From contig JAEXFI010000012.1 of NCBI GenBank assembly GCA_023400235.1, forward strand, positions 1 through 64,000: DNA of 64,000 nt, in the 5' to 3' direction. A program made the position numbers and the translations under genes. A model generated the notes under the pieces. That model did not search any database. It was not told where the DNA came from and was given only the letters and a program-made list of their open reading frames with translations. How positions within the stretch are numbered: the stretch's first letter is position 1; each line of letters begins with the position of its first letter. Source of the DNA: Bacillota bacterium (GTDB lineage Bacteria > Bacillota > Clostridia > Acetivibrionales > DSM-1351). This document shows positions 19,212 through 27,857 of this stretch, piece after piece.

Positions 19212-21053
19212 TTGCTGAGAAGTACGTTCAAGAGATTACTTAATTCCCTGCATATAAAACACTGGGCACACTATCTCCAAAAAATGCCGATCAGACATAA
19301 AATAACCGTGGCCATGGTTATTTTGCTTTTGGTACCCATGTCCCTGGTTGGTTTATATTTCTATTGGAATATAGCCTCGGTGCTCACTAAAAATGCCAAT
19401 GACAATCTAAGCCAGCTCATTCAGCAAGCAACCGGCAATATTGAAAATTCCTTTAAGATAATAGATACTACCTCTCTCCATTTTCTTTCGAATAAATCCA
19501 TAAGATCCTGGACTTCGGGAGATACATCCTTTGAGGGAGATTTTTACAGTCTGTTTATAAACAAAAGCCTTATTGAGGAAGACCTTAAATACAGTCTGAT
19601 GTTTAACAATGCCTGGGATATGAACCTTATCTCTACAGCTTATGTATTTTTAAATGAGGATACCTTTTGCTCAGTGTTCAAGTCCTCCCCAAATATACAG
19701 TCCATAAATGATAATAATATCAAGGTTTATAATAAAATCAGCGGCAGCAAGATAAGAGGCAAGGAAATACTGCCTCCGTCATATTGGGATAAAAGCATAT
19801 ACTTTACACGGATTGTCTCAAACATAAATAATCCCAGGCAAAGACTTGTGATGATTTTTGGCACTGCTGAGGAGGAGTTGTACAAAAGCTACTCCCAGCT
19901 GCTTTCCTTTGAGGGCTCAATGGTATATGTTACAGATGACCGGGGACTCATTTATTCCAGTTCAAACAGGTTTGACCTGGGAACTGAGGTTGACGCCTCC
20001 ATCCTTCCGCTGGAAGGAGACACCGGAGTTTCAGAGGTTAAACTTGGAAATACCACCTATATGGTTGCTCACAGAAAGATTAGCGGCACAAGTCTGAATT
20101 TTATTGCAGGAATTCCCAAAGATGAGGTTCTGGCAAAGCTGTCGGACAGTATGAGAAATTATATTGCTATCACCGTAATAATAATAATTGCCTCCATTTT
20201 TGCCGGAATCCTTATTTCTCTGAGATTTACCAGGTTTATCAGAGACTTGCTGGCGGTAATCAACAATGTTAAAGTTGGTAATTATGAAATAAAGCTGCCT
20301 GCCTACAAGGACAGTGAGCTGAAACTCCTCAGCAATACCTTTAACAATATGACTGATGAGATAAAGTATCTTATCAATCAGGTATATGAAAAGCAACTGC
20401 TGTTGAAGGAAACAGAATTTAAGTTCCTCCAGTCTCAGATGAATCCCCACTTCCTTTTCAATACACTTATAACTATCGGCTACAAGGCCAGGCTGTCAAA
20501 GGATGATACCATATATAAAATGGTCACCTCCCTTACGGAGCTTCTGCAGGCCGGCATCTATACCAATAGCCGGGCAAAGGTTCCCATAAGGCAGGAGCTG
20601 GAATTTATCAAGTTCTATCTCTATCTGCAAAAGGTACGATTTGAGGACAAGCTGGAGTACGTTATTAATGTCTCAGATGAGAGCATTTTAGACCTGGTGC
20701 TCCCCAAGCTTAGTATTGAACCACTTGTGGAAAATGCCGTTGTTCACGGTTTGGAGGAAAAGATAGGAAAAGGCACCGTTCTTTTAAACATCCGTCAGGA
20801 AAATGAATCCATATATTTTGAAGTTCTGGATGACGGTGCAGGCTTCGAGAGCGGTTCTATAAATCTTGACGAAGGTGAGACCATTACCAAGCGAAAAAAA
20901 GGGCATAACAGTATCGGCCTTATCAATACACACAAAAGAATCAAGCTGATGTATGGAGAACCCTATGGCATTAATATTGAAAGTCAGGTGGGCAAGGGCT
21001 CGAAAATAACCGTGCATATTCCAGTGGATAGGAGTGAAATATCAAATGTATAA
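19212..21053 (+). CDS. YesM-like sensor histidine kinase
   Basis: This membrane sensor kinase belongs to the HisKA_7TM/LytS-YesM class (about 613 residues). It has a membrane helix (ITVAMVILLLVPMSLVGLYFY), an extracellular Cache-like region, a second helix (YIAITVIIIIASIFAGILI), HAMP, the His-kinase box with phosphoacceptor His in SQMNPHFLFNTL, and an HATPase domain with the N box (LVENAVVHG) and DDGAGF. The open frame begins at a GTG at 19191. I prefer the TTG at 19212 because AAAGGAG at 19197-19203 sits 8 nt before it and nothing ribosome-binding-like precedes the GTG. It overlaps the response-regulator gene by 8 bp and is divergent from the sugar locus it probably controls. Confidence 0.9.
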   Translation: MLRSTFKRLLNSLHIKHWAHYLQKMPIRHKITVAMVILLLVPMSLVGLYFYWNIASVLTKNANDNLSQLIQQATGNIENSFKIIDTTSLHFLSNKSIRSWTSGDTSFEGDFYSLFINKSLIEEDLKYSLMFNNAWDMNLISTAYVFLNEDTFCSVFKSSPNIQSINDNNIKVYNKISGSKIRGKEILPPSYWDKSIYFTRIVSNINNPRQRLVMIFGTAEEELYKSYSQLLSFEGSMVYVTDDRGLIYSSSNRFDLGTEVDASILPLEGDTGVSEVKLGNTTYMVAHRKISGTSLNFIAGIPKDEVLAKLSDSMRNYIAITVIIIIASIFAGILISLRFTRFIRDLLAVINNVKVGNYEIKLPAYKDSELKLLSNTFNNMTDEIKYLINQVYEKQLLLKETEFKFLQSQMNPHFLFNTLITIGYKARLSKDDTIYKMVTSLTELLQAGIYTNSRAKVPIRQELEFIKFYLYLQKVRFEDKLEYVINVSDESILDLVLPKLSIEPLVENAVVHGLEEKIGKGTVLLNIRQENESIYFEVLDDGAGFESGSINLDEGETITKRKKGHNSIGLINTHKRIKLMYGEPYGINIESQVGKGSKITVHIPVDRSEISNV

Positions 21054-22650
21054 TGTGATGATAGTTGATGATGAACCGGTAATCAAGCAGGGACTTTTGT
21101 TCTTTGTGGATTGGGAAGCCCTTGGTTGCAAAGTGGTTTGTGATGCACAAAATGGAATTGATGCAAAACAGAAACTGGCTTCTCATTCAATTGATATTGT
21201 TGTAACTGATATTAAAATGCCTGGAATGGGTGGTTTGGAGCTGTCAGAGTATATACATGAAAATTATCCCGCTGTCAAAATAATAATCCTTACAGCCTTT
21301 GCTGATTTTTCCTATGCTCAGACCGCAATAAAATATAATGTAGTGGATTTTGTTATTAAAACCAATCCTACTGAGAAAATCCCAGACGCCATAAACAAAG
21401 CAAAGGCCTTGATCAGGCAGGAAAAGGAAATAGAGGAAAAGCTGAAGCTTATGGAGGAAAAGGCAAATATAAGGTTATCTGAAATATGTGAAAAATTTTT
21501 CAAGGATGTCTTTAACGGAATCATTGCAGACGATACCCTCATCCATAACAAGTTGAAGGAGCTTGAAATAAGGATTGATAATTATTTTGTGGTTCTGTTT
21601 GATATACACAGTGTTTCAAATGAAAGTTCCATTATCAGCCCGGAGGATTACAACAAATTTCTTCAGTCGGTAAGCAATCTGCTTTCCATGGCTTTTAAGA
21701 ATTACCCTCACTATACTGTGGCGGTGGACAGGACCTTGCTGGTAGCTATAATTTCCTTCAAGAACTACAATGTTCCAGTGTGTACCCAAACACTTCTTAT
21801 GACCTGTAATGAAATTCTGTCCATGGCTGACAGTTTCATGCGCTTTACTATTAGTATAGGTATCAGTCAGATGCAGCAAAGTGTATCGGCATTGCCGGCA
21901 GCCTATCAGGAAGCCAAGGATGCACTGAAGGGGGGCTTCTATAATGACAACCACGTTTCTGTTTTTATGCCCAATACAGTACCTGTACCCTCAACAGCCG
22001 GGCAGCCACACTACTTCGCTGAAAAGATAGTGAGCAGCCTTCAGCTGGAAAATCCGTCGGAAGCAATCAAGAGTCTGGAAAGCCTTATAGAGGAATACAA
22101 AAGCAACAAGGAACCCATAGAAAATGTAAAGGTGGCCTGTATGCTTATCGCCTCTTACTGCTTCAGGCTGCTTGCCGGCTACAAGCTTTTCGCCCCTGAG
22201 CTTGCCGACAGCGAGCCTGAGGTATATAAGCAAATACAGTCCGGAAGAAATATACAGAACCTGTTCATGGTTTTAAAGCATTTAATAGGAAATATTTCTC
22301 AAGTGGTGGCAGCAGACGATAAAAAATACAGCTATCTTATAAAGGAGACCCAGAAGTTTATACGTGAAAATTACTGCACTAATATCAGTCTCCAGACAAT
22401 AGCGGACCATATCCATGTGAACAGCAGCTATCTCAGCCGGTTATATAAAAAGGAAACCGGTGAATCCATAGTTGATGCCATAAATAAATACCGGATCGAA
22501 CACGCTAAAAAGCTTTTAAAGGATCCGGCCAACAAGGTATTTGAGGTTGCCTGCGCCGTGGGTATTGAGGACCCGGCCTACTTTACCCATGTGTTCACCA
22601 AGTACGCGGGAATGAGCCCAAAGGAGTTTAAGCTGAAGCAGGCAAAATAG
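21046..22650 (+). CDS. YesN-like AraC-family response regulator
   Basis: The N-terminal receiver domain has MIVDDEP and the phosphoacceptor Asp in VVTDIKMPGMGG. A long middle region follows, and the C-terminus has two AraC helix-turn-helix motifs (ISLQTIADHIHVNSSYLSR and VFEVACAVGIEDPAYFTHVF). At about 534 residues it has normal YesN length. The ATG at 21046 is preferred over the GTG at 21034, since AGGAG (21030-21034) overlaps the GTG. Phosphorylated regulators of this class activate adjacent sugar-transport genes by binding direct repeats. The adjacent SLH/ABC/GH65 cluster is the obvious target. Confidence 0.92.
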   Translation: MYNVMIVDDEPVIKQGLLFFVDWEALGCKVVCDAQNGIDAKQKLASHSIDIVVTDIKMPGMGGLELSEYIHENYPAVKIIILTAFADFSYAQTAIKYNVVDFVIKTNPTEKIPDAINKAKALIRQEKEIEEKLKLMEEKANIRLSEICEKFFKDVFNGIIADDTLIHNKLKELEIRIDNYFVVLFDIHSVSNESSIISPEDYNKFLQSVSNLLSMAFKNYPHYTVAVDRTLLVAIISFKNYNVPVCTQTLLMTCNEILSMADSFMRFTISIGISQMQQSVSALPAAYQEAKDALKGGFYNDNHVSVFMPNTVPVPSTAGQPHYFAEKIVSSLQLENPSEAIKSLESLIEEYKSNKEPIENVKVACMLIASYCFRLLAGYKLFAPELADSEPEVYKQIQSGRNIQNLFMVLKHLIGNISQVVAADDKKYSYLIKETQKFIRENYCTNISLQTIADHIHVNSSYLSRLYKKETGESIVDAINKYRIEHAKKLLKDPANKVFEVACAVGIEDPAYFTHVFTKYAGMSPKEFKLKQAK

Positions 22651-22653
22651 CCG

Positions 22654-22685
22654 GCCAGGCCCTCTTGACCTGCTGGCAGTTTTTT
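22654..22685 (+). terminator. Rho-independent terminator of the yesMN-like operon
   Basis: GCCAG and CTGGC arms with a partially paired loop are followed by six T at 22680-22685, starting 4 bp after the stop codon. Confidence 0.75.
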
Positions 22686-22689
22686 CTTA

Positions 22690-22719
22690 TAAAAAATATA
22701 TGCTCACCCTTATGTGAGC
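22690..22719 (-). terminator. Terminator of the SDR gene
   Basis: On the minus strand, 15 bp after the SDR stop, GCTCAC/GTGAGC form a 6-bp stem with a 6-nt loop. A TATATTTTTTATA tract follows. Confidence 0.55.
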
Positions 22720-22733
22720 TGTAAATATAAGCT

Positions 22734-23939
22734 CTACTGCCAGCCGTCCAGAAATTCAGCCAGCTCGTTAATCCAGCCGGTTATGATTTCTGTATTTTCC
22801 CTGAGCTTATTTTTATCTTTTTCATAGCTCTGCAGCAGCTTTAGCTGATGCTCCCAGTATTCCTGAAGCTTTGAAAAAAACATGCGGTCCTTGGAATCCA
22901 GGTCCTGCCTCTGCTCCAGCTTTTGCCGGGCCTGACTAAATACATCGCCGGCCTGCTCTGCGGACATACCCATCTTCTTTTTAAAATCCCGGAATACCCA
23001 CTGCCGTTCAAAAATATTCATCTTCTGCCAGCCTGAATACTGCTGGCAGAAAGTTTCCCTTATGCCGGTCAGCAGCTGCTCCCGCCGCCCTGTTACCACG
23101 GAAGCGGTCTCTGAGAAGGTTTCTGCAGCGGCGGCCGCTCCCCCCTGACAGTCCTGCATAGCCTGAAAATCAGACAGCACCTGAATGCAGCCAATCTCCT
23201 GACCGCTATAGCGTTCTGAAAAAGCGGCGGAAAGTGCAAAGCCCAGCCCGGCTTTTTCAACCTCAAGTATATGCTGACTATTCATGTTGTAAAATTCTTC
23301 AGTACTGATACCCATATTCCCTGCAACAATTTCTATGCTCCTCATAGCTGTTTCAGTCTTTACCAACCCAGGCCCTATGGTGTATGCATATACCCCCGAG
23401 CCCTCCAGCTCCATCGCCAGTGTGCTGCTCAGCTCTACCTGTGCGGTTTTGAAAACTTCATATGCTCCCATATACGGAGCCGCACCTGACGAGGATACAA
23501 AGACAAGCGTTCCGCTCCTCCGCTCTTTCATTAAGGGCACGAACAACTGAGCAAGCATCAGCGGAGCTCTCAAATTCACCGCATAGCTCTTATCCCAAAA
23601 AGTGGTCTCCACCTGCTCTACGGCACCCATTGAGGTAATAGTGGCATTGTTCAGAATAACATCTGGGACGCCGTAAGTTTCAAGAATCCAGTCAGCCATG
23701 CTGAGTATCTGCTTTTCATCGGACAAATCTATTTCATAAAAGTGTGAAGGCTGGCAGGGATATTCTGAGTTAATGGCCGTTTCTGCCTGTTTCCCTTTTT
23801 CATATTGAATTTCAGCTAGTATTATACGGGCACCCGCAGCCGCGAAAATCCTGGCGGCCTCGTAGCCGATTCCTCCTCCGGCACCGGTAAGCAACACAGT
23901 TTTCCCCTTCAGCCTGTCAGAAAATAGCGCTTCAATCAT
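22734..23939 (-). CDS. SDR-family oxidoreductase with helical C-terminal extension
   Basis: The N-terminal 260 residues are a classical short-chain dehydrogenase: the nucleotide-binding TGAGGGIG motif, NNAT, catalytic Ser in FVSSSG and the Y-x-x-x-K pair in YEVFKTA. The remaining 140 residues are highly charged and helix-rich (Gln, Lys, Glu) and are not part of the usual SDR fold, which ends near 250 residues. The protein has no signal peptide. AGGAGG precedes the ATG. It lies 95 bp downstream of the ABC-2 permease gene on the same strand and may be co-transcribed, but no functional link is evident. The substrate is unknown. Confidence 0.85.
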   Translation of the reverse strand: MIEALFSDRLKGKTVLLTGAGGGIGYEAARIFAAAGARIILAEIQYEKGKQAETAINSEYPCQPSHFYEIDLSDEKQILSMADWILETYGVPDVILNNATITSMGAVEQVETTFWDKSYAVNLRAPLMLAQLFVPLMKERRSGTLVFVSSSGAAPYMGAYEVFKTAQVELSSTLAMELEGSGVYAYTIGPGLVKTETAMRSIEIVAGNMGISTEEFYNMNSQHILEVEKAGLGFALSAAFSERYSGQEIGCIQVLSDFQAMQDCQGGAAAAAETFSETASVVTGRREQLLTGIRETFCQQYSGWQKMNIFERQWVFRDFKKKMGMSAEQAGDVFSQARQKLEQRQDLDSKDRMFFSKLQEYWEHQLKLLQSYEKDKNKLRENTEIITGWINELAEFLDGWQ

Positions 23940-24033
23940 AACAATACTTCCTCCTGTTGTTTGAATAATAACTCTTGGAAATGCCTGCTACAATCATATC
24001 ACTTTTTTTCAACTGCAAGAAGGCTTTTGGCAG

Positions 24034-24855
24034 TTATCTGTTTTTTTCACTTCGTGCGAAAAAGAAGGTTCCTATAGTAAGGCAGACAACGGTAAGCGCA
24101 AGGATAACAGCCAGGTCCAGCGCAGGATTATTAAGAACGACGCTTTCATACTGACTGGTTCCGGCATATACCACAGACCGTGCGAGATCCAGGCAATAGG
24201 TCATTGGCAGCATTCTGCTGATAATGTACAATATGCCGTGTGAATTGCCAATGGGAATGATGGCACCGCACAGAAACATTTGCGGCATAGTAATCAAGCT
24301 CACGGCAATGTTTGCTGTCTTGCTGCTTTTGATAACTCCTATAATAATCATAGCCATTGACCCTGCTGACAGGCACATGAGGGGTGACAGCAATATTAAG
24401 AGCAGCAGCTGGTTTACGCTTAAGGTGATTCCCATAAACAGCCCCACAATTATGGTTCCGAACATGCCGGTAATGGCTCCGAAGGAGGAGCCCAGTATCT
24501 TTCCAACTATAATGCTGTACCTTGATACCGGAGAAATCATCATTTCCTGAGTAAAATCAGTAGTACGGTCTTCCACAAGAGAAGAGATGCCCATGGTGGT
24601 TGTCATGAACAGCATATTCACAAGCATGCCCACCAGCATAAACTGATTGTAGTTGAAGCCCAGCCCTCCCGACATGTTTTGCGCCAGGCTCCCGCCCAGC
24701 ATGCCCAGCATGACGATTGGCATCGCCAGATTCATGATGATTGTCATGGGTGACTTGAAAAAAAGCATGATATCCCTTGCCATAATGGTGATAACAGCGT
24801 TAACTTCCCGTGCCAGACCAGATTTTTGCCTCACGGCCGGAACAAGCTGACTCAT
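24034..24855 (-). CDS. ABC-2 type transporter permease
   Basis: The 273-residue membrane protein is of the DrrB/NodJ type, with an N-terminal cytoplasmic helix and about six hydrophobic segments (for example PMTIIMNLAMPIVMLGML and LLLLILLSPLMCLSAGS). It pairs with the ATPase encoded just upstream; the start overlaps the ATPase stop as ATGA, with GGGAGGTG upstream. Such exporters move drugs, lipids or polysaccharides outward. The adjacent two-component system suggests an inducible response to a cell-envelope-active compound, but no ligand can be read from sequence. Confidence 0.9.
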   Translation of the reverse strand: MSQLVPAVRQKSGLAREVNAVITIMARDIMLFFKSPMTIIMNLAMPIVMLGMLGGSLAQNMSGGLGFNYNQFMLVGMLVNMLFMTTTMGISSLVEDRTTDFTQEMMISPVSRYSIIVGKILGSSFGAITGMFGTIIVGLFMGITLSVNQLLLLILLSPLMCLSAGSMAMIIIGVIKSSKTANIAVSLITMPQMFLCGAIIPIGNSHGILYIISRMLPMTYCLDLARSVVYAGTSQYESVVLNNPALDLAVILALTVVCLTIGTFFFARSEKNR

Positions 24856-25796
24856 GCCGCTTCACCTCCCAGCTTCAGATATTCTATATATGCATCTTCA
24901 AGTGAGGGCTCCTCGATGCTGAGTACGCTAAGACGTGTCTTTATTTTTGCAATTACCTCCTGAGGGGTAATGTCCTGATAAGGCACAATGATGTGATTCT
25001 CTGTCCTATGGAAAAGCCCCATATCAGAAAGCTCAGTCACAAGTCCCTTCCTGTCCTCGGAATCCAAAATCAACTGCTGTTTCAGCAGGTTGCCCTTCAT
25101 TTCTTCAGGGGAACCTGAAATAGCAATCTTTCCGTGATTGATAATGCATACATTATCAACCTTTTCTGCCTCGTCAATATAATGGGTGGTCAAAAATACC
25201 GTTGTACCATTTTCCTTGCGCACAGTGTCGATATATTCCCACAGGCTGCGGCGGCTGACTGCATCAAGCCCTTGGGTGGGTTCATCCAGAAACAGTACCG
25301 ACGGCGTATGAATAAGGCTGCGGATAATTTCCAGCTTGCGCTGCATGCCGCCTGAAAGCTTTTTTATAGGCTTGAACAGAGCATCCTGTATTCCCACGAT
25401 TTCCGCCAGGTCCAGCACACGCTTCCTGTATTGTACAGGCATGAGCCTGAAGGCGGGATGATAGCTGTACATGCCGTAAAGGCAGGCATGAAACCGTATG
25501 TTCTCCTCTGCGGAAAGCTGTGGGTCAAGGCTGGGCCGCTGAAAAATAATACCCACCTTTTCACGCACACGCTTTGCCTCTGCTTCTACGTCAAACCCGG
25601 CGATTTTCACCGCACCTGCTGTTTTTGACAAGGTGGTGGTCAGAATTGAGATGGTAGTGGTCTTTCCCGCCCCGTTTGGGCCCAGGAAGGCGAAAAAGTC
25701 ACCTTCCCGCACACTGAAGTCAATTCCTTTTACTGCCGGCTCCTTTGCTTTATCATATTGCTTTACCAGCTCTCTAACTTCAATCATATTCATCAT
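24852..25796 (-). CDS. ABC transporter ATP-binding protein (DrrA-like exporter)
   Basis: This ATPase has Walker A (GPNGAGKTT), Q-loop, the signature LSGGMQRKLEI, Walker B (VLFLDEPTQGLD) and the switch His (TTHYIDEAEKV). The C-terminal tail resembles DrrA-type proteins with a DUF4162-like region. The start is placed at 25796, 5 nt after GGAGG; a second Met at 25793 is equally possible, while an in-frame TTG at 25808 lies upstream of the Shine-Dalgarno site. It forms an exporter with the downstream permease and follows the two-component genes on the same strand. Confidence 0.93.
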   Translation of the reverse strand: MMNMIEVRELVKQYDKAKEPAVKGIDFSVREGDFFAFLGPNGAGKTTTISILTTTLSKTAGAVKIAGFDVEAEAKRVREKVGIIFQRPSLDPQLSAEENIRFHACLYGMYSYHPAFRLMPVQYRKRVLDLAEIVGIQDALFKPIKKLSGGMQRKLEIIRSLIHTPSVLFLDEPTQGLDAVSRRSLWEYIDTVRKENGTTVFLTTHYIDEAEKVDNVCIINHGKIAISGSPEEMKGNLLKQQLILDSEDRKGLVTELSDMGLFHRTENHIIVPYQDITPQEVIAKIKTRLSVLSIEEPSLEDAYIEYLKLGGEAA

Positions 25797-25900
25797 AAAA
25801 ACCTCCAAAAAAATAACCTACATTTGTTTACAGCCTTATTTTATGGCTGAAAAGTAAACGGAGGTTAAATGGAAGTTAAACGCAATGTAAACTGAAGGCT

Positions 25901-26962
25901 TTATTTTGGCAGGGTTACAATAAACCTTGTCCCCTTATTGAGCTCACTCTGAAAAGTAATCTCACCGCCATGAATTTCAGCAATCCTTCTGCTGAGGGAC
26001 AGGCCCAGCCCATTACCTCCAAGGGAGCGGTCCCGGGCCTTGTCCACCTTGAAAAACCTCTCAAAGATATGAATCTGGTCCTCTTTGGAAATACCTATTC
26101 CATTGTCGGTTATATGGCACACAATTTGACTGTCCTTCTGAAATAGCCTGATTTTGACACTGCCGTTTTCAGGCGTGAATTTTACCGCGTTGTGAATCAG
26201 GTTGATCCACACCTGACTTAGCAGTTCCTCGTCTGCGTTTATGCTGATTTTTTCAAGGTCTGCATTCAAATCGATGTTTTTCTTTTCCCACTGGGGTTCC
26301 AATATTAATATGGCATGCTCCAGCTGTTTATCCAGACGGAAAGCACGAAGCACCAGGGGAACATTCTCAGATTCCAGGGAAGAAAGCTTCAGCAGATTGT
26401 CGGAGAGCTTGGATAAACGTTTACTCTCTGTCTCAATTATTTCAATGTAATGAAGCCTCTGTTCAACGCTCAGCGAATCTGATTTCAGCAGGGCCGCAAA
26501 GCCGCTGATGGAAGTCAGGGGGGACTGAATTTCATGGGATACGTTTGATATGAAGTCCTGGCGCTGTGCTTCCATGCCTGATAATTCCCGTGCCATTTTA
26601 TTGACACTTTGCGCCACCTGGGAGAAGGGGTCATTTTCATTAATGGCTATGGATATGTTAAAATCACCCCGTGAGATTTTATTCAGTGCTTCCAAAGTCA
26701 TATCTAAAAACTGATGCCGGCTCAGGTTGTGCTCCTGTCCATATTTAGTGCGGCTGAAAATCATGAAAAAAAGTCTTGCAGCTATTATGGAAAGCAGGAG
26801 CCCAATAATGACGGAAATAAGGTAGGAAAGCAATTCCGCGGGTTTACCCGTCACCTGGAACAATAGTGAAGCCAGTACATATCCCAATGCAATGCAGCCC
26901 AGATATAAGAGTGCAAAAAGCACAATGTTAAAGCTCATATGCCATCTATTGGGTTTGCTCAT
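25901..26962 (-). CDS. Two-component sensor histidine kinase
   Basis: The kinase has about 353 residues with two membrane helices near the N-terminus (FNIVLFALLYLGCIALGYVL and LISVIIGLLLSIIAARLFF) and only a very short extracellular loop, as in intramembrane-sensing kinases. HAMP follows, then HisKA with the His in SNVSHEIQSPLTS (about residue 142), and HATPase with NLIHNAVKFT, DNGIGI and GNGLGLSL. The open frame extends back to 27061, but those residues come from the inserted family A repeat. The true start is the ATG at 26962, 6 nt after GGAGGT. It works with the response regulator at 27.1-27.8 kb and probably controls the ABC exporter. Confidence 0.9.
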   Translation of the reverse strand: MSKPNRWHMSFNIVLFALLYLGCIALGYVLASLLFQVTGKPAELLSYLISVIIGLLLSIIAARLFFMIFSRTKYGQEHNLSRHQFLDMTLEALNKISRGDFNISIAINENDPFSQVAQSVNKMARELSGMEAQRQDFISNVSHEIQSPLTSISGFAALLKSDSLSVEQRLHYIEIIETESKRLSKLSDNLLKLSSLESENVPLVLRAFRLDKQLEHAILILEPQWEKKNIDLNADLEKISINADEELLSQVWINLIHNAVKFTPENGSVKIRLFQKDSQIVCHITDNGIGISKEDQIHIFERFFKVDKARDRSLGGNGLGLSLSRRIAEIHGGEITFQSELNKGTRFIVTLPK

Positions 26963-27085
26963 GCTACTACCTCCATTTCGCCGGTACCGCCGGCGACACA
27001 AATAGTAATGAAAGGCACGCAGTGGCTTTCGCTGCTTGAAAGTCACTTTGACACACAACATGTATCTTTCAAGCTACTACCTCCA
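26963..27085 (-). repeat. Family A structured repeat, single copy between regulator and kinase
   Basis: The copy is bounded by a perfect 13-bp direct repeat: GCTACTACCTCCA on the plus strand at 26963-26975 and 27073-27085 (110 bp apart), which on the minus strand contains GGAGGTAGTAGC. Read on the minus strand, the insert has CTTGAAAG/CTTTCAAG arms, an inner GATACA/TGTGTC hairpin, a GAAAG/CTTTC hairpin and a GC stem TCGCCGG/CCGGCGA (26978-26984 with 26990-26996). Three related tandem copies lie at 49.84-50.16 kb. It sits between the regulator stop and the kinase start, leaving both intact. Confidence 0.9.
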
Positions 27086-27761
27086 GCCTGTACCCCAGGC
27101 CCCGTATGGTAGTGATTTTAAAACCGCATGCCTCCGAGGGAAACCGCTCTCTGAGCCGGTTTACATGTACGTCCAGCGTGCGCTCGTTGCCGTCGAAATC
27201 ATAGCCCCAGATTTCTTCAATCAGATAATCCCGGGTAAGGGTTTTTCCTGCACTGTTTCCCAGCCTGTACAGAAGTTCGAATTCCTTCATGGGTATATCG
27301 TATTTTGCTCCGTCAACCGATACAATATAGCTGGTTTTATTCATCGTTACCCTGCCTATGACTATTTCCTCCACCCTGTCCATATGATACCGCTTTAACA
27401 GAGCTCTCACACGGACAATCAGCTCCGCGCCTTCAAAGGGCTTGGTCAGATAATCATCACAACCCAGGTCAAAGCCCTTCAGCTTTTGACTCAGGTCGCT
27501 TTTTGCAGTCAGCATTAAAACAGGCAAATCCTTATAATACTTCCGTGCCGTTCTGCAGAATTCAAAGCCATCCATATTGGGCATCATAATGTCAAGGACA
27601 CATAAATCCACTTTATCCTTTCCCAGCCTTTTAAGCGCCTCACGCCCGTCTGCTGCTTCCATGATGCCATAGCCCTCGTTCCGAAGCAGAGTACACACAA
27701 GCTCCCGTATATATTCATCATCATCTACCACTAAAATCTGATTCAAAGGGCACACCGCCAA
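27069..27761 (-). CDS. OmpR-family response regulator
   Basis: The 230-residue regulator has a receiver domain (VVDDDEYIRE, phosphoacceptor Asp in LCVLDIMMPNMDG, Lys in YLTKPFEG) and a winged-helix DNA-binding domain (LTRDYLIEEIWGYDFDGNERTLDVHVNRLRE region). The first in-frame start is a TTG at 27761 with no good ribosome-binding site; an internal GTG or TTG within the first six codons is possible. Its stop TGA at 27069 is formed by the first bases of the family A repeat. Without the insert the gene would end GCATGAGC, overlapping the kinase start as ATGA. It is the partner of the adjacent kinase. Confidence 0.92.
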   Translation of the reverse strand: MAVCPLNQILVVDDDEYIRELVCTLLRNEGYGIMEAADGREALKRLGKDKVDLCVLDIMMPNMDGFEFCRTARKYYKDLPVLMLTAKSDLSQKLKGFDLGCDDYLTKPFEGAELIVRVRALLKRYHMDRVEEIVIGRVTMNKTSYIVSVDGAKYDIPMKEFELLYRLGNSAGKTLTRDYLIEEIWGYDFDGNERTLDVHVNRLRERFPSEACGFKITTIRGLGYRLEVVA

Positions 27762-27857
27762 TCTTTTTTAATAACATTGTATAATATAATTGTAAACGGA
27801 AGTTAAACTCATTTACAAGGCGGCTGGAGGGATATAATTTTTTCCTATAAGCTTGGA

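Noticed and set aside
26963..27061. N-terminal extension of the 25.9 kb kinase and a similar 62-residue frame at 49842-50030
   Set aside because: Both frames are translations of the family A repeat on the same strand. The kinase has a good ribosome-binding site and ATG after the repeat.
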